A stretch of 64,000 nt of DNA from an uncultured Lachnospiraceae bacterium. Its GTDB lineage: Bacteria > Bacillota > Clostridia > Lachnospirales > Lachnospiraceae. Made by a program: the position numbers and the translations under genes. Shown here piece by piece: positions 41,590 to 50,322 of this stretch. The DNA lies in NCBI GenBank assembly GCA_949502235.1, contig CATBDC010000007.1:1-64000 (forward strand). Direction: 5' to 3'. Positions within the stretch are counted from its first letter, which is position 1; each line of letters begins with the position of its first letter. The notes under the pieces were generated by a model. The model ran no database searches. It worked only from the letters and a program-made list of their open reading frames with translations, and was not told the DNA's origin.

Positions 41590-43326
41590 ATGTATGATAT
41601 GATTATTAGAAACGGGTATATTGTGGATGGATCCGGCCGCGGCATTTTCAAGGCAGATCTGGGAATCCAGGGAGAAAAGATTATAAAGATCGGCAGTCTG
41701 GAGGACAAGACGGCTGGTAAGGTAATTGATGCGAAAGGAAAATATGTGACCCCCGGATTTATTGATCCTCACACACATGCAGACATTACAGTTCTCTATG
41801 CACCGGAAATGGAAGCACAGTTAAGACAAGGGGTAACCACAGCTGTGACAGGAAACTGCGGACATGGCATGGCGCCAATCGGGACAGAGGTTTTAAGGGG
41901 CCCTTTTATGAACATGGAGTTTATTAATGAAGTCTCGCCAAGCTATTTTGATTTATTCCCTATGTATCTGCCTAAAGAAGCCTCGGCACGTGCGCTTGAG
42001 AAAATCTACGGGATTGAGCTTGACTGGACAGACTTTGCGTCTTTTAACCGGAAATGTGAAAAGTGCAGGCCGGGGTGTAATCTGGTGCCGCTGGCAGGAT
42101 ACAGCGCGATCCGAAACGCAGTTATGGGAAGGGACTGTATGCGAGAGGCAGCACCAGATGAGCTTAAAAGATTAGAGGAGCTTACAGAAGAATGTATGAG
42201 ACAGGGTGCCTTTGGCCTTACCACGGGAAGAGATCCAAATTATATTCCAGGATTTTATGCAAGTACAGACGAGATGGAGCGTATGCTGAAGATTACAGCA
42301 AGATATGGAGGAATATTCGCAAGCCATACATATAATTTTAACAGGGAAGGCCGTCAGGATCGTATGGGAGGTTATAAGGAAATGTTTGAACTTGGAAGGA
42401 GAGCGGACATTAGAACACACGTATCCCATGTCCACGTGCTTCGGATGGCAGATAACGATAAAGGAGCCCTAAAGGCGGCAAAAAAAACGATTGAGTTATT
42501 TGAACAAGTGGCCAGGGAGGGACTTGATCTCTCTTATGATATAATTCCGAGTCCATTTGTCGCTGATTTTACTGTGCCTTATTTCGCCTTTTATCTGAAG
42601 CCTTTGGTACTGATATCCGGATCCAGAAAACATCTGGCAGAGAATTTCCGCTATCCGGATTTCCGTGTTATGGTACGTCATATTATAAAAGCGGGGATGA
42701 TGTCCTTTTTTAATCCAGATTCTCCTTCAAACTGGTTTAGCGCATTTTGTATTCTTGGACATAAGGAGAAACGGTTTACAGGAAAAACATTCACGGAATG
42801 TGCGGCAGAGCTTAAGACAGATCCCCTGGAATGTATGATGGAGTTATTTTCAAGAGATCCGGATATGTCGGCAAATATGGTGACTCCTGATTTTACAGAA
42901 GCAAATGATTTCCTCTGCAGCCATAAATGGGCAATGCCATGCTCGGACAGTTTTACTTTCTCGAAGGAAACAAACCTGACGGGAAATGAGGAAATGCCCC
43001 TGTATCCTAATGCAACGACAGTCAGCTTTATCCCAAGATTTCTTAAAAGACAGGGAAAAGAGAAGCTTGCCTGGTCAGTTTATCATGCAAGTGGATATGT
43101 GGCAGAACGGTTTGGAATAGAAGAAAGGGGGAAGCTCGCAGAAGGGTATTATGCTGATATTGTAATTCTTGATTATGATTCATTAAAAAGCTATGATATG
43201 GAACCGCAGCCGCTGCAGAATCCGGAGGGAATAGAGTACGTGCTTGTAAACGGCAGTATTGTCCTGGAGGATAAGTTACTTCTGGGTGGGCGCCGGGGGA
43301 AGGTTCTTGCTAAGAGTGTGAAATAA
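41590..43326 (+). CDS. N-acyl-D-amino-acid deacylase (amidohydrolase superfamily)
   Basis: The 578-residue protein has a metal-dependent amidohydrolase fold with D59-P-H61-T-H63 in FIDPHTHAD, and C90 in TGNCGHG, equivalent to the cysteine ligand of D-aminoacylases. Later landmarks are ASHTYNF, HVSHVHVL and a D at the C-terminal active-site loop in MPCSDSFTF. It would release D-amino acids from N-acyl derivatives in the cytosol. It follows the OPT transporter by 37 bp and shares its TetR-controlled promoter. Length is a little above that of well-known enzymes (about 480-530). The start at 41590 has TTTAGAGGTGAAG upstream. Confidence 0.9.
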   Translation: MYDMIIRNGYIVDGSGRGIFKADLGIQGEKIIKIGSLEDKTAGKVIDAKGKYVTPGFIDPHTHADITVLYAPEMEAQLRQGVTTAVTGNCGHGMAPIGTEVLRGPFMNMEFINEVSPSYFDLFPMYLPKEASARALEKIYGIELDWTDFASFNRKCEKCRPGCNLVPLAGYSAIRNAVMGRDCMREAAPDELKRLEELTEECMRQGAFGLTTGRDPNYIPGFYASTDEMERMLKITARYGGIFASHTYNFNREGRQDRMGGYKEMFELGRRADIRTHVSHVHVLRMADNDKGALKAAKKTIELFEQVAREGLDLSYDIIPSPFVADFTVPYFAFYLKPLVLISGSRKHLAENFRYPDFRVMVRHIIKAGMMSFFNPDSPSNWFSAFCILGHKEKRFTGKTFTECAAELKTDPLECMMELFSRDPDMSANMVTPDFTEANDFLCSHKWAMPCSDSFTFSKETNLTGNEEMPLYPNATTVSFIPRFLKRQGKEKLAWSVYHASGYVAERFGIEERGKLAEGYYADIVILDYDSLKSYDMEPQPLQNPEGIEYVLVNGSIVLEDKLLLGGRRGKVLAKSVK

Positions 43327-43331
43327 TGAGG

Positions 43332-43359
43332 TTGACAAAGAAGCAGAGGGTGATATAAT
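43332..43359 (+). promoter_or_regulatory. Promoter of the T-box operon
   Basis: TTGACA at 43332-43337 and TATAAT at 43354-43359, 16 bp apart, only 5 bp after the D-aminoacylase stop. Confidence 0.8.
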
Positions 43360-43377
43360 AGTAGCATACTGAAAACG

Positions 43378-43612
43378 CGCTGACGAGACGAGTAGGTTGG
43401 GAAAGTGATGAAAGAGAGAGAAGCCGGAGGCTGAAAGCTTCTTATCCCGGAACCTTCTGAAAACTACCTCTGAGCGGCTGTAAAGCAGTCCGGTGATTCC
43501 GTTATCATCATGAATGAAGTGGTTCCGGCTTTGGCCGGTTCAAGCGGGGTGGAACCGCGAGTAACAGATGACTCGTCCCTTGCAGCATACTAAGTGCTGT
43601 AAGGGATTTTCT
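43378..43612 (+). promoter_or_regulatory. T-box leader, probable threonine specificity
   Basis: A complete T-box architecture is visible. Stem I begins near GACGAGACGAGTAGG and carries AGAGAGA near 43410-43420. The specifier region is CTGAAAACTACC near 43456-43468, in which ACC (threonine) follows the GAA..CT pattern. The T-box sequence AAGCGGGGTGGAACCGCG is at 43542-43559. The terminator at 43577-43605 has arms CCCTTGCAGCA and TGCTGTAAGGG followed by ATTTTCT. Uncharged tRNA-Thr would favour the antiterminator. The specifier call is from motif comparison, supported by thrS downstream; other frames of the loop would read TAC or CTC. Confidence 0.85.
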
Positions 43613-43648
43613 ATGTATTTATGTATTGTAGTGGAAATGGAGAAAAAT

Positions 43649-44500
43649 ATGAAATCAATAGGAGATTGTTTTGAACTGAATAATGGGGTAAGGATTCCAT
43701 GTATCGGTTTTGGAACCTATAAGGCGGCCGGGAATGGCGCCGGAGTGATTGAAGAGGCACTAAGATCCGGATACCGTTATCTGGATACAGCGGCATTTTA
43801 TGATAATGAAGAGGAGATAAGCGAAGCGGTCAGGGCATCGGGAATAAAGAGGGAGGAGCTGTTTCTTGTCTCTAAGGTGTGGAAGGATGATATGGGCGCG
43901 AAGGGGACGAGGGCAGCCTTTGAGGAGTCTCTTAGGAAGCTTAAGACGGATTACCTTGATCTGTATCTGATCCACTGGCCCAGACCGGATCTTGAAACAG
44001 GAGACTGGAAAGAGATTCTTACGGAGACGTGGAAGGTGATGGAGGAGCTGTACCGGGAAGGCAGGATAAGGGCCGCCGGGGTCAGCAATTTTATGCCCCA
44101 TCATCTGGAGGTGCTGTTTGATGCGGCAGAGCTTTGCCCGGCGGTGAATCAGATTGAGTTCCACCCGGGGTATACCCAGGAGTTTACGGTGAATTACTGT
44201 AAGGAAAAGGGGATTCTTGTGCAGGCATGGAGCCCCCTTGGAAGGAGACGGGTACTGGAGCACCCGCTGGTTCTTGAGCTCTCGGAGAAATATCATGTAT
44301 CTCCGGCGCAGCTTTGCATCCGCTATGCACTTGAGCGCGGCGTGCTTCCTCTTCCGAAGGCATCTTCGCCGGAGAGGATGAAGGAGAATCAGGATGTGTT
44401 CGGTTTTGAAATCAGCCGGGAGGATATGTACCGGATAAGCTCTATGCCGCCTGCGGGGTGGTCGGGGGAGCATCCTGATTTTGAGAGGGTACGTTTTTAG
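43649..44500 (+). CDS. Aldo/keto reductase
   Basis: The 283-residue protein is an NADPH-dependent AKR with the catalytic tetrad in DTAAFYDNEEEI (D46, Y51), SKVWKDD (K near 77) and LIHWPRPD (H near 112). The ADP-binding pocket PLPKASSPERMKEN is near 240. Likely substrates are methylglyoxal and other aldehydes. It starts at ATG 43649 with GGAG at 43639-43642; an in-frame ATG at 43637 overlaps that site and the extension to 43568 overlaps the T-box terminator. The gene is first after the T-box leader, an unusual position because the target amino acid enzyme, thrS, is third. Confidence 0.9.
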   Translation: MKSIGDCFELNNGVRIPCIGFGTYKAAGNGAGVIEEALRSGYRYLDTAAFYDNEEEISEAVRASGIKREELFLVSKVWKDDMGAKGTRAAFEESLRKLKTDYLDLYLIHWPRPDLETGDWKEILTETWKVMEELYREGRIRAAGVSNFMPHHLEVLFDAAELCPAVNQIEFHPGYTQEFTVNYCKEKGILVQAWSPLGRRRVLEHPLVLELSEKYHVSPAQLCIRYALERGVLPLPKASSPERMKENQDVFGFEISREDMYRISSMPPAGWSGEHPDFERVRF

Positions 44501-44515
44501 TTACTGTCCACGGTG
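44500..44515. repeat. Half copy of the palindromic repeat
   Basis: GTTACTGTCCACGGTG begins at the last base of the aldo/keto reductase stop codon. It keeps the left arm of the dispersed repeat only. Confidence 0.35.
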
Positions 44516-44542
44516 TTTCAGGATAAAATGAGGTGAGAATAA

Positions 44543-44980
44543 ATGAGTGATTTTAAGAAGTACACACATAAGGTACAGTATTATGAAACAGACCAGATGG
44601 GGATTGTGCATCATTCCAACTATATCCGCTGGTTTGAAGAGGCAAGAACAGATCTTATGGAGCAGATGGGGCTTGGCTATGAGCAGATGGAGGAGAAAGG
44701 AATTTTAAGCCCGGTGCTATCCGTGGAGGCGGATTATCTGAGGATGGTACATTTTGGGGAAACAGTGACAATTGAAGCCTATATCAAGGAATATAACGGA
44801 ATCAAGCTGACAGTAGGCTATGAGATATTCAGCGACCGTACAGATATGGTGCACTGCAGGGGAACTTCCAAACACTGCTTTATCAACCGGGAAGGAAGGC
44901 CTTTGTCGTTAAAGCAGGCGTGCATCGAGTTTCATGACATGTTTAATAAAGGTTTAGAAGACCATAAAAAGAAAAAATAG
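44543..44980 (+). CDS. Acyl-CoA thioesterase, hot-dog fold (YbgC type)
   Basis: The 145-residue protein has a 4-hydroxybenzoyl-CoA thioesterase fold. The catalytic aspartate D17 is in YYETDQMGIVHHSNYIRWFE, with the long helix EEARTDLMEQMGL following. It probably hydrolyses short or branched acyl-CoA esters in the cytosol. It lies 42 bp after the aldo/keto reductase and 15 bp before thrS, all in the same direction, so it likely shares the T-box transcript. A role in threonine metabolism is not known for this family. Confidence 0.9.
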   Translation: MSDFKKYTHKVQYYETDQMGIVHHSNYIRWFEEARTDLMEQMGLGYEQMEEKGILSPVLSVEADYLRMVHFGETVTIEAYIKEYNGIKLTVGYEIFSDRTDMVHCRGTSKHCFINREGRPLSLKQACIEFHDMFNKGLEDHKKKK

Positions 44981-44995
44981 AAAAGAGAGGGAAAG

Positions 44996-46924
44996 ATGAT
45001 GAGAATCACACTAAAGGATGGCTCCGTAAAAGAGTATGAGGGCAAAATGGCGGCGATTGACATTGCCAGAGATTTAAGCGAGGGGCTTGCAAGAGCGGCG
45101 ACTGCCGCAAAGGTAAATGGGGAGCTTGTGGATCTTCGTACTGTGGTTGACGAGGACAGTGAGCTTGAAATTCTGACCTTTGACAGCGAAGACGGGAAGG
45201 GTGCGTTTTTCCATACAACCTCCCATATTATGGCACAGGCAGTAAAGAGACTGTACCCGGAGACAAAGCTTGCAATCGGGCCGTCTATTGAGAATGGATT
45301 TTATTATGACCTGGACAGGGAGACACCATTTGCGGCGGAGGATCTGGAGAAGATCGAGGCTGAGATGAAGAAGATCGTAAAGGAAAATCTGCCGATTGTA
45401 AGATTTACCAAATCAAGAGAGGACGCAATAGCATATTTTAAGGAGAAGGATGAGCCTTATAAGGTGGAGCTTATAGAGGATCTGCCGGAGGATGAGGAAA
45501 TCAGCTTCTACAGCCAGGGAGAGTTTACGGATCTCTGCGCAGGCCCCCATCTTATGACTACAAAGCCAGTGAAGGCCTTTAAGCTTACCAGCCTTGCAGG
45601 GGCTTACTGGCGCGGAAGTGAAAAGAATAAGATGCTTACCAGAATCTACGGGGTTTCCTATCCGAAGAAGGCAGAGCTTGACGAGTACCTTCACATGATG
45701 GAGGAGGCAAAGAAGCGTGACCACAGAAAATTAGGAAGGGAGCTTGGGCTTTTTATGATGTGCGAGGAGGGGCCGGGCTTTCCGTTCTTCCTGCCTAAGG
45801 GCATGGTGCTTAAGAATACGCTTCTTGATTACTGGAGAGAGCTTCACAGGAAAAAAGGATATGTGGAGATCTCTACGCCCATTATTTTAAGCAGGCATCT
45901 GTGGGAGAACTCCGGGCACTGGGATCATTATAAGGACAATATGTATACAACAGTGATTGATGATGAGGATTTTGCCGTAAAGCCTATGAACTGTCCGGGA
46001 GGAATGTTGGTTTATAAATCCGAGCCCCGCTCCTATAAGGATCTTCCCTTACGTGCAGGAGAGATAGGTCTTGTTCACAGACATGAAAAATCCGGACAGC
46101 TTCACGGACTCATGCGTGTGCGCTGCTTTTCACAGGATGATGCCCATATCTTCATGACACCGGAGCAGATCCGGGGAGAGATTAAAGGAGTTGTAGGCCT
46201 CATTGACGAGGTGTACAGTCTGTTTGGGTTTAAATACCATGTGGAGCTTTCTACAAGGCCCGAGGACAGCATGGGAAGTGACGAGGACTGGGAGATGGCA
46301 ACAGAGGGACTTCGCGGTGCCTTAGAGGATCTCGGCATGGATTATGTGGTAAATGAAGGTGACGGCGCCTTCTATGGTCCGAAGATTGATTTCCATCTGG
46401 AGGATTCCATCGGAAGAACGTGGCAGTGCGGAACCATTCAGCTTGATATGCAGATGCCCCAGAGGTTTGAACTGGAATACACGGGAGCTGATGGCGAAAA
46501 GCATCGTCCGATTATGATACACCGCGTTGCATTTGGCTCCATTGAGCGCTTCATCGGCATTTTAATCGAGCATTTTGCGGGTGCGTTTCCGACCTGGCTT
46601 TCACCGGTGCAGGTGAAGGTGCTTCCGATTTCTGATAAATATATGGAGTACGCACAGAAGGTGCGCGCATCCCTTGACGAGTCAGGAATCCGGGCGGAAA
46701 TTGACACAAGGGCAGAGAAAATCGGTTATAAAATCCGGGAAGCCCAGATGAATAAGATTCCATATATGCTTGTTGTGGGCGCAAAAGAAGAGGAGACAGG
46801 CGTTGTATCCGTAAGGAGCCGTTTCGCAGGCGATGAGGGACAAAAAGGACTTGATGAATTTATTTCTGATATTAAAAAAGAAATCGCTGAAAAGAAAATC
46901 CGTGAAACGGTAAAAGAAGAGTAA
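44996..46924 (+). CDS. thrS: Threonyl-tRNA synthetase
   Basis: ThrS charges tRNA-Thr and edits mischarged Ser-tRNA. The 642-residue protein has an N-terminal TGS domain (about 1-60), an editing domain with FHTTSHIMAQAVKRLYP near 75 and FTDLCAGPHL near 180, and a class II catalytic core with PMNCPGGM (zinc Cys) near 335, VHRHEKSGQLHGLMRVR (motif 2) near 360, and the anticodon-binding domain at the end. The T-box leader 1.4 kb upstream is expected to regulate it. ATG 44996 or 44999 could be the start; GAGGG precedes both. Confidence 0.97.
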   Translation: MMRITLKDGSVKEYEGKMAAIDIARDLSEGLARAATAAKVNGELVDLRTVVDEDSELEILTFDSEDGKGAFFHTTSHIMAQAVKRLYPETKLAIGPSIENGFYYDLDRETPFAAEDLEKIEAEMKKIVKENLPIVRFTKSREDAIAYFKEKDEPYKVELIEDLPEDEEISFYSQGEFTDLCAGPHLMTTKPVKAFKLTSLAGAYWRGSEKNKMLTRIYGVSYPKKAELDEYLHMMEEAKKRDHRKLGRELGLFMMCEEGPGFPFFLPKGMVLKNTLLDYWRELHRKKGYVEISTPIILSRHLWENSGHWDHYKDNMYTTVIDDEDFAVKPMNCPGGMLVYKSEPRSYKDLPLRAGEIGLVHRHEKSGQLHGLMRVRCFSQDDAHIFMTPEQIRGEIKGVVGLIDEVYSLFGFKYHVELSTRPEDSMGSDEDWEMATEGLRGALEDLGMDYVVNEGDGAFYGPKIDFHLEDSIGRTWQCGTIQLDMQMPQRFELEYTGADGEKHRPIMIHRVAFGSIERFIGILIEHFAGAFPTWLSPVQVKVLPISDKYMEYAQKVRASLDESGIRAEIDTRAEKIGYKIREAQMNKIPYMLVVGAKEEETGVVSVRSRFAGDEGQKGLDEFISDIKKEIAEKKIRETVKEE

Positions 46925-46995
46925 TCTTGTATAAGTAAAAATAAAAAATCCGGGCATAATAACCTTGATATTATTTTTATAAAGGAGGTCAGATT

Positions 46996-47319
46996 ATGCC
47001 GGATTTAAGATGTACTGTACAGACATGCCTGCACAATAAAGACTATTACTGTGATTTGGACAAGATTGAGGTGGGAGGAAGCTCCGCAAAGTATGCTTCG
47101 GATACCTGCTGTGACAGCTTCCAGGAAAAAAAGGATGGAAATTCTTACAGCAATGACATGAAGGAAGCAACAGCTACAAGTAAAATCGACTGTAAGGCAA
47201 CAGACTGCGTATACAATGACGAGTGTCACTGCCATGCGGGTAAAATCAGCGTAGAAGGTGGAAATGCATGCCATTGCGAGCAGACAGAGTGCGCCACATT
47301 TAAGTGCGGATGTGCGTAA
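46996..47319 (+). CDS. DUF1540 protein with two cysteine-rich modules
   Basis: The 107-residue protein has two DUF1540-type repeats. The first spans LRCTVQTCLHNKDYYC to CCDSF, the second KIDCKATDCVYNDECHC to CATFKC. Cysteines are regularly spaced (C6, C11, C19, C38 and C39, then the equivalent set), as in metal-binding sporulation-associated proteins. Function is unknown. AAAGGAGGTC is a strong ribosome site. A terminator follows at 47331. Confidence 0.9.
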   Translation: MPDLRCTVQTCLHNKDYYCDLDKIEVGGSSAKYASDTCCDSFQEKKDGNSYSNDMKEATATSKIDCKATDCVYNDECHCHAGKISVEGGNACHCEQTECATFKCGCA

Positions 47320-47330
47320 ATATTATTTAC

Positions 47331-47361
47331 AAGGGAAAGCGGGAAAGAGCTTTCCCTTTTT
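47331..47361 (+). terminator. Terminator after the DUF1540 gene
   Basis: AAGGGAAAGC and GCTTTCCCTT form a 10-bp stem with an 8-nt loop and a T-tail. Confidence 0.85.
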
Positions 47362-47426
47362 AGTTGACTGGAATTTGGGGAGAGGTTATAATAGAGTTAT
47401 TGTTCAGGAAAGGTCGAAATGTTTTG

Positions 47427-48785
47427 ATGGATAACAAGGATAGAAAAGAAGAACCGGAAAAAGGAGAAAAGATACAAGAGCAGGCATATTATGAGGAGAG
47501 GCCTGTTCTGGGAAAGAGAGGCCCCTCAAAGATCCGGCAGCAGTTCAGCCGGGGCATGACATATTTTCTCGTTGTAGCCGCCAGTATTTTGTTTTATTTT
47601 GCCCTGCTTAGGATGACAAATATTTCAGAAGGGCTTTCCCGTGTATTTATCGTCTTAAAGCCAGTGGTGTACGGCTTTGTTATCGCCTATCTTCTCAATC
47701 CGATTGTGAATAAGGTAGACATGCTGCTTGTACCCCTTCTGGAAAAAAGGACAGTGCAGGGTGAGAAAGCCCGGAAACTGTCCCGGGCAGCGGGGATTTT
47801 TATAGCCTTGATTTTACTGGTTCTTTTGGTAGCGGCGTTATTTAACCTTCTGATTCCGGAGCTCTATGTAAGTATCAGGAATCTGGTATTTACTCTTCCA
47901 AGGCAGATTGGAAATGCGCTGGATACGCTCAATGAGGCGAGGCTTGACGATTCCACTACCGGAACCTTTATTAAAACTGCCCTTGAGGAAGGAACGGATA
48001 TGTTCATGAACTGGATGCGGACGGATCTTCTGGATAAGACCAATGAACTGATGTCGAACCTGACAGTGGGCGTTATCAACGTTTTAAGTGAGATTTTCAA
48101 TATTCTAATCGGAGTTATTGTATCCATATACATACTGTTCAGCAAGGAGCTGTTTGTGCGCCAGACCAAAAAGGCTGTATATGCTATATTTAGCGCGGAT
48201 CATGCAAACATGATTCTGCATCTTACTACAAAGAGCAATGAGATTTTCGGCGGTTTTATTATCGGAAAAATTATCGATTCTGCTATTATCGGCGTGCTGT
48301 GCTTTTTCGGACTTTCTCTATTGAATATGCCTTATGTAATGCTGGTAAGTGTGATCGTGGGGGTCACAAATGTAATTCCGTTTTTCGGGCCTTATATCGG
48401 TGCAGTTCCGAGCACGATTCTTATTTTATTAAGCGATCCCATGAAGGGGCTTTATTTTGTAATATTCATCCTGCTTTTGCAGCAGTTTGACGGAAATATA
48501 CTGGGTCCGAAGATTTTGGGAAATTCTACCGGACTTTCGGCCTTCTGGGTTATTGTAGCCATTCTTTTAGGAGGAGGGCTTTTCGGCTTTGTGGGAATGG
48601 TGATGGGAGTACCTACCTTTGCGGTGCTTTACTATATTGCCGAGATGCTTGTGGACAACCGGCTGAAGCGCAAGAAGCTTCCGACAGATACAGGATGCTA
48701 TGATAAGAAAAGCTATGTGGATTCCGGGGGGAATTTTATCAGCCCGGATATGGAAATAGAAAATATAGAAGGAAAAGAGGAGTAG
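47427..48785 (+). CDS. AI-2E family transporter (PerM/YtvI-like)
   Basis: The 452-residue membrane protein has about 8 hydrophobic segments, with the first near residue 45 after a charged N-terminus of about 40 residues. Landmarks are GFVIAYLLNPIVNKV near 85, PFFGPYIGAVPST near 310 and QQFDGNILGPKILG near 350. The family includes AI-2 exporters and sodium/proton antiporters, so substrate is uncertain. The ATG at 47427 was chosen with AGGAAAGG upstream, and a TTG at 47364 would be longer with no support. It precedes metA by 3 bp. Confidence 0.87.
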   Translation: MDNKDRKEEPEKGEKIQEQAYYEERPVLGKRGPSKIRQQFSRGMTYFLVVAASILFYFALLRMTNISEGLSRVFIVLKPVVYGFVIAYLLNPIVNKVDMLLVPLLEKRTVQGEKARKLSRAAGIFIALILLVLLVAALFNLLIPELYVSIRNLVFTLPRQIGNALDTLNEARLDDSTTGTFIKTALEEGTDMFMNWMRTDLLDKTNELMSNLTVGVINVLSEIFNILIGVIVSIYILFSKELFVRQTKKAVYAIFSADHANMILHLTTKSNEIFGGFIIGKIIDSAIIGVLCFFGLSLLNMPYVMLVSVIVGVTNVIPFFGPYIGAVPSTILILLSDPMKGLYFVIFILLLQQFDGNILGPKILGNSTGLSAFWVIVAILLGGGLFGFVGMVMGVPTFAVLYYIAEMLVDNRLKRKKLPTDTGCYDKKSYVDSGGNFISPDMEIENIEGKEE

Positions 48786-48788
48786 ACT

Positions 48789-49709
48789 ATGCCGATACGG
48801 GTACAGAATGACCTCCCGGTAAAGGAAATACTGGAGAAGGAAAACATATTTGTTATGGACGAGCACAGGGCGGCCCATCAGGATATCCGGCCTATTACAA
48901 TCGGGCTTCTGAATCTGATGCCCCTTAAGGAGGATACAGAGCTTCAGATACTGCGCTCCATGTCCAATACGCCCCTGCAGGTGGACGTGTCTTTTATCAC
49001 GGTGTCAAGCCATGAATCAAAAAATACGCCTACCAGCCACCTGAATAAGTTTTATCAGAAATTCTGTGACATTAAGAAGCAGAAATTTGACGGCTTTATC
49101 ATCACCGGAGCCCCGGTGGAGCAGATACCTTTTGAGGAGGTGGATTACTGGGAGGAGCTAAAGGAGATTATGGAGTGGAGCAAAACCAATGTGACCTCCA
49201 CCCTCCATTTATGCTGGGGAGCCCAGGCGGGAATCTATTATCACTATGGAATTGATAAGGTACAGCTCCCAGGTAAGATGTTCGGCGTGTTCAGGCATAA
49301 GGTGATGAACCGGAAGATTCCTCTTGTGAGGGGCTTTGACGATGTATTTCTGGCGCCCCATTCAAGGCATACGGAGGTGTCCATGGATAAGATCCGGGCG
49401 GAAAAGCGTCTGACGGTTCTGGCAGAATCGGAAGAAGCAGGGCTTTTCCTTGCCATGGCAGAAGACGGAAGGCAGATTTTTGTCATGGGCCATCCGGAAT
49501 ATGACAGGGTGACGCTTGACGGGGAATATAAGCGGGATCTTTCCAAAGGCCTTCCGATTGAGATTCCCAAGAATTATTATGAAGGGGATGATCCGCAGAA
49601 AAAGCCGCTTCTTACCTGGCGGTCTCATGCGAATAATCTGTATACCAACTGGCTCAATTATTATGTGTATCAGGTGACACCGTACGACCTTTACGGGACG
49701 CCGTTTTAA
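48789..49709 (+). CDS. metAA: Homoserine O-acetyltransferase (MetA family)
   Basis: This enzyme activates homoserine for methionine synthesis. The 306-residue protein carries the catalytic C142 in [10 protein letters not shown] and the later GHPEYD histidine. Residue 111 is glutamate (GAPVE), which in characterised MetA enzymes is associated with acetyl-CoA rather than succinyl-CoA use. The substrate call is therefore from that residue, not from measured activity. It lies 3 bp after the AI-2E transporter gene, likely one transcript. No SAM riboswitch or S-box motif is seen upstream, but the gene could still be controlled elsewhere. Confidence 0.93.
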   Translation: MPIRVQNDLPVKEILEKENIFVMDEHRAAHQDIRPITIGLLNLMPLKEDTELQILRSMSNTPLQVDVSFITVSSHESKNTPTSHLNKFYQKFCDIKKQKFDGFIITGAPVEQIPFEEVDYWEELKEIMEWSKTNVTSTLHLCWGAQAGIYYHYGIDKVQLPGKMFGVFRHKVMNRKIPLVRGFDDVFLAPHSRHTEVSMDKIRAEKRLTVLAESEEAGLFLAMAEDGRQIFVMGHPEYDRVTLDGEYKRDLSKGLPIEIPKNYYEGDDPQKKPLLTWRSHANNLYTNWLNYYVYQVTPYDLYGTPF

Positions 49710-49747
49710 GCCGGTATTTTCAAGGGATATGATAACTCAATAAAGGC

Positions 49748-49776
49748 TTTACACCATAATCACCGATTGCTATAAT
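49748..49776 (+). promoter_or_regulatory. Promoter of the small gene at 49823
   Basis: TTTACA at 49748-49753 and TATAAT at 49771-49776, 17 bp apart. Confidence 0.75.
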
Positions 49777-49778
49777 AA

Positions 49779-49800
49779 AAGTACCAAATAAACGGTACTT
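49779..49800. promoter_or_regulatory. Inverted repeat AAGTACC-N8-GGTACTT, possible operator
   Basis: Seven-base arms flank AAATAAAC, centred a few bases after the -10 box at 49771-49776. It may be a repressor site or a small hairpin in the 5' leader. Confidence 0.6.
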
Positions 49801-49822
49801 ATATAAAAAGTGAGGTGATAAT

Positions 49823-49966
49823 ATGACAGCACCAGAAGCAACAAATATTATTATAAGGTTGACACAAGAGGGATGGGATGCAAAGAAAATAAATGAGTTT
49901 ATAGTATTTATTGAAACGCACAGACCATCTGAAGATGAAGCGATGAATATAATAAAAAAAGAGTAA
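49823..49966 (+). CDS. Small 47-residue protein, unrecognised family
   Basis: The protein begins MTAPEATNIIIRLTQEGW, continues DAKKINEFIVFIETHRPSED and ends with Lys/Glu residues. A GAGGTGA ribosome site with good spacing, a promoter and an operator-like dyad upstream support expression. It is AT-rich compared with neighbours. I recall similar short proteins in Lachnospiraceae, with a Gly-Trp and an E/DFI.(F/Y)IETH.PS motif, but cannot assign a function. A transcription terminator follows about 100 bp later. Confidence 0.65.
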   Translation: MTAPEATNIIIRLTQEGWDAKKINEFIVFIETHRPSEDEAMNIIKKE

Positions 49967-50065
49967 CCACTTACACTAATCAAAGGTAATGCCAGATGCA
50001 GTTAAGATAACTTTTAATCTTACAGAGTTCGACAAGCTCAAAGAGTAAAATTAAATAGTAATAAT

Positions 50066-50100
50066 AAGGGAGCAAAATCTATTAATTAAGCTCCCTTTTA
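50066..50100 (+). terminator. Terminator after the small gene
   Basis: AAGGGAGC and GCTCCCTT arms with a 16-nt AT-rich loop and a T-tail. Confidence 0.8.
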
Positions 50101-50322
50101 TTATGCCTTAAGAAATTTTCTGAAAAATGACAAATAATATATTGATGTTTTTTGTTTAATCCTTCATATATAGATATAATGATGATGTTTTGCTGCCATG
50201 GAGGGCGCGTCAGGACATGCGGTTTTACAATTAGCAGTCTAACTTAATCATATAATATAATATTATTTTGAAGAATGTATGGAAGGAGAAAAAATAAAAT
50301 TATGTCTATTTCATAACAATTC
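50101..50322. other. Intergenic region of about 220 bp, no gene seen
   Basis: AT-rich stretch with an isolated GC-rich patch near 50200-50220. No supported ORF, hairpin or repeat was found. Confidence 0.4.

Noticed and set aside
49989-50048. A 19-codon frame starting MPDAVKITFNLTEF
   Set aside because: The ribosome-site-like AAAGG is only 2 bases from the ATG and the frame is very short; noted in a finding but not called as a gene.
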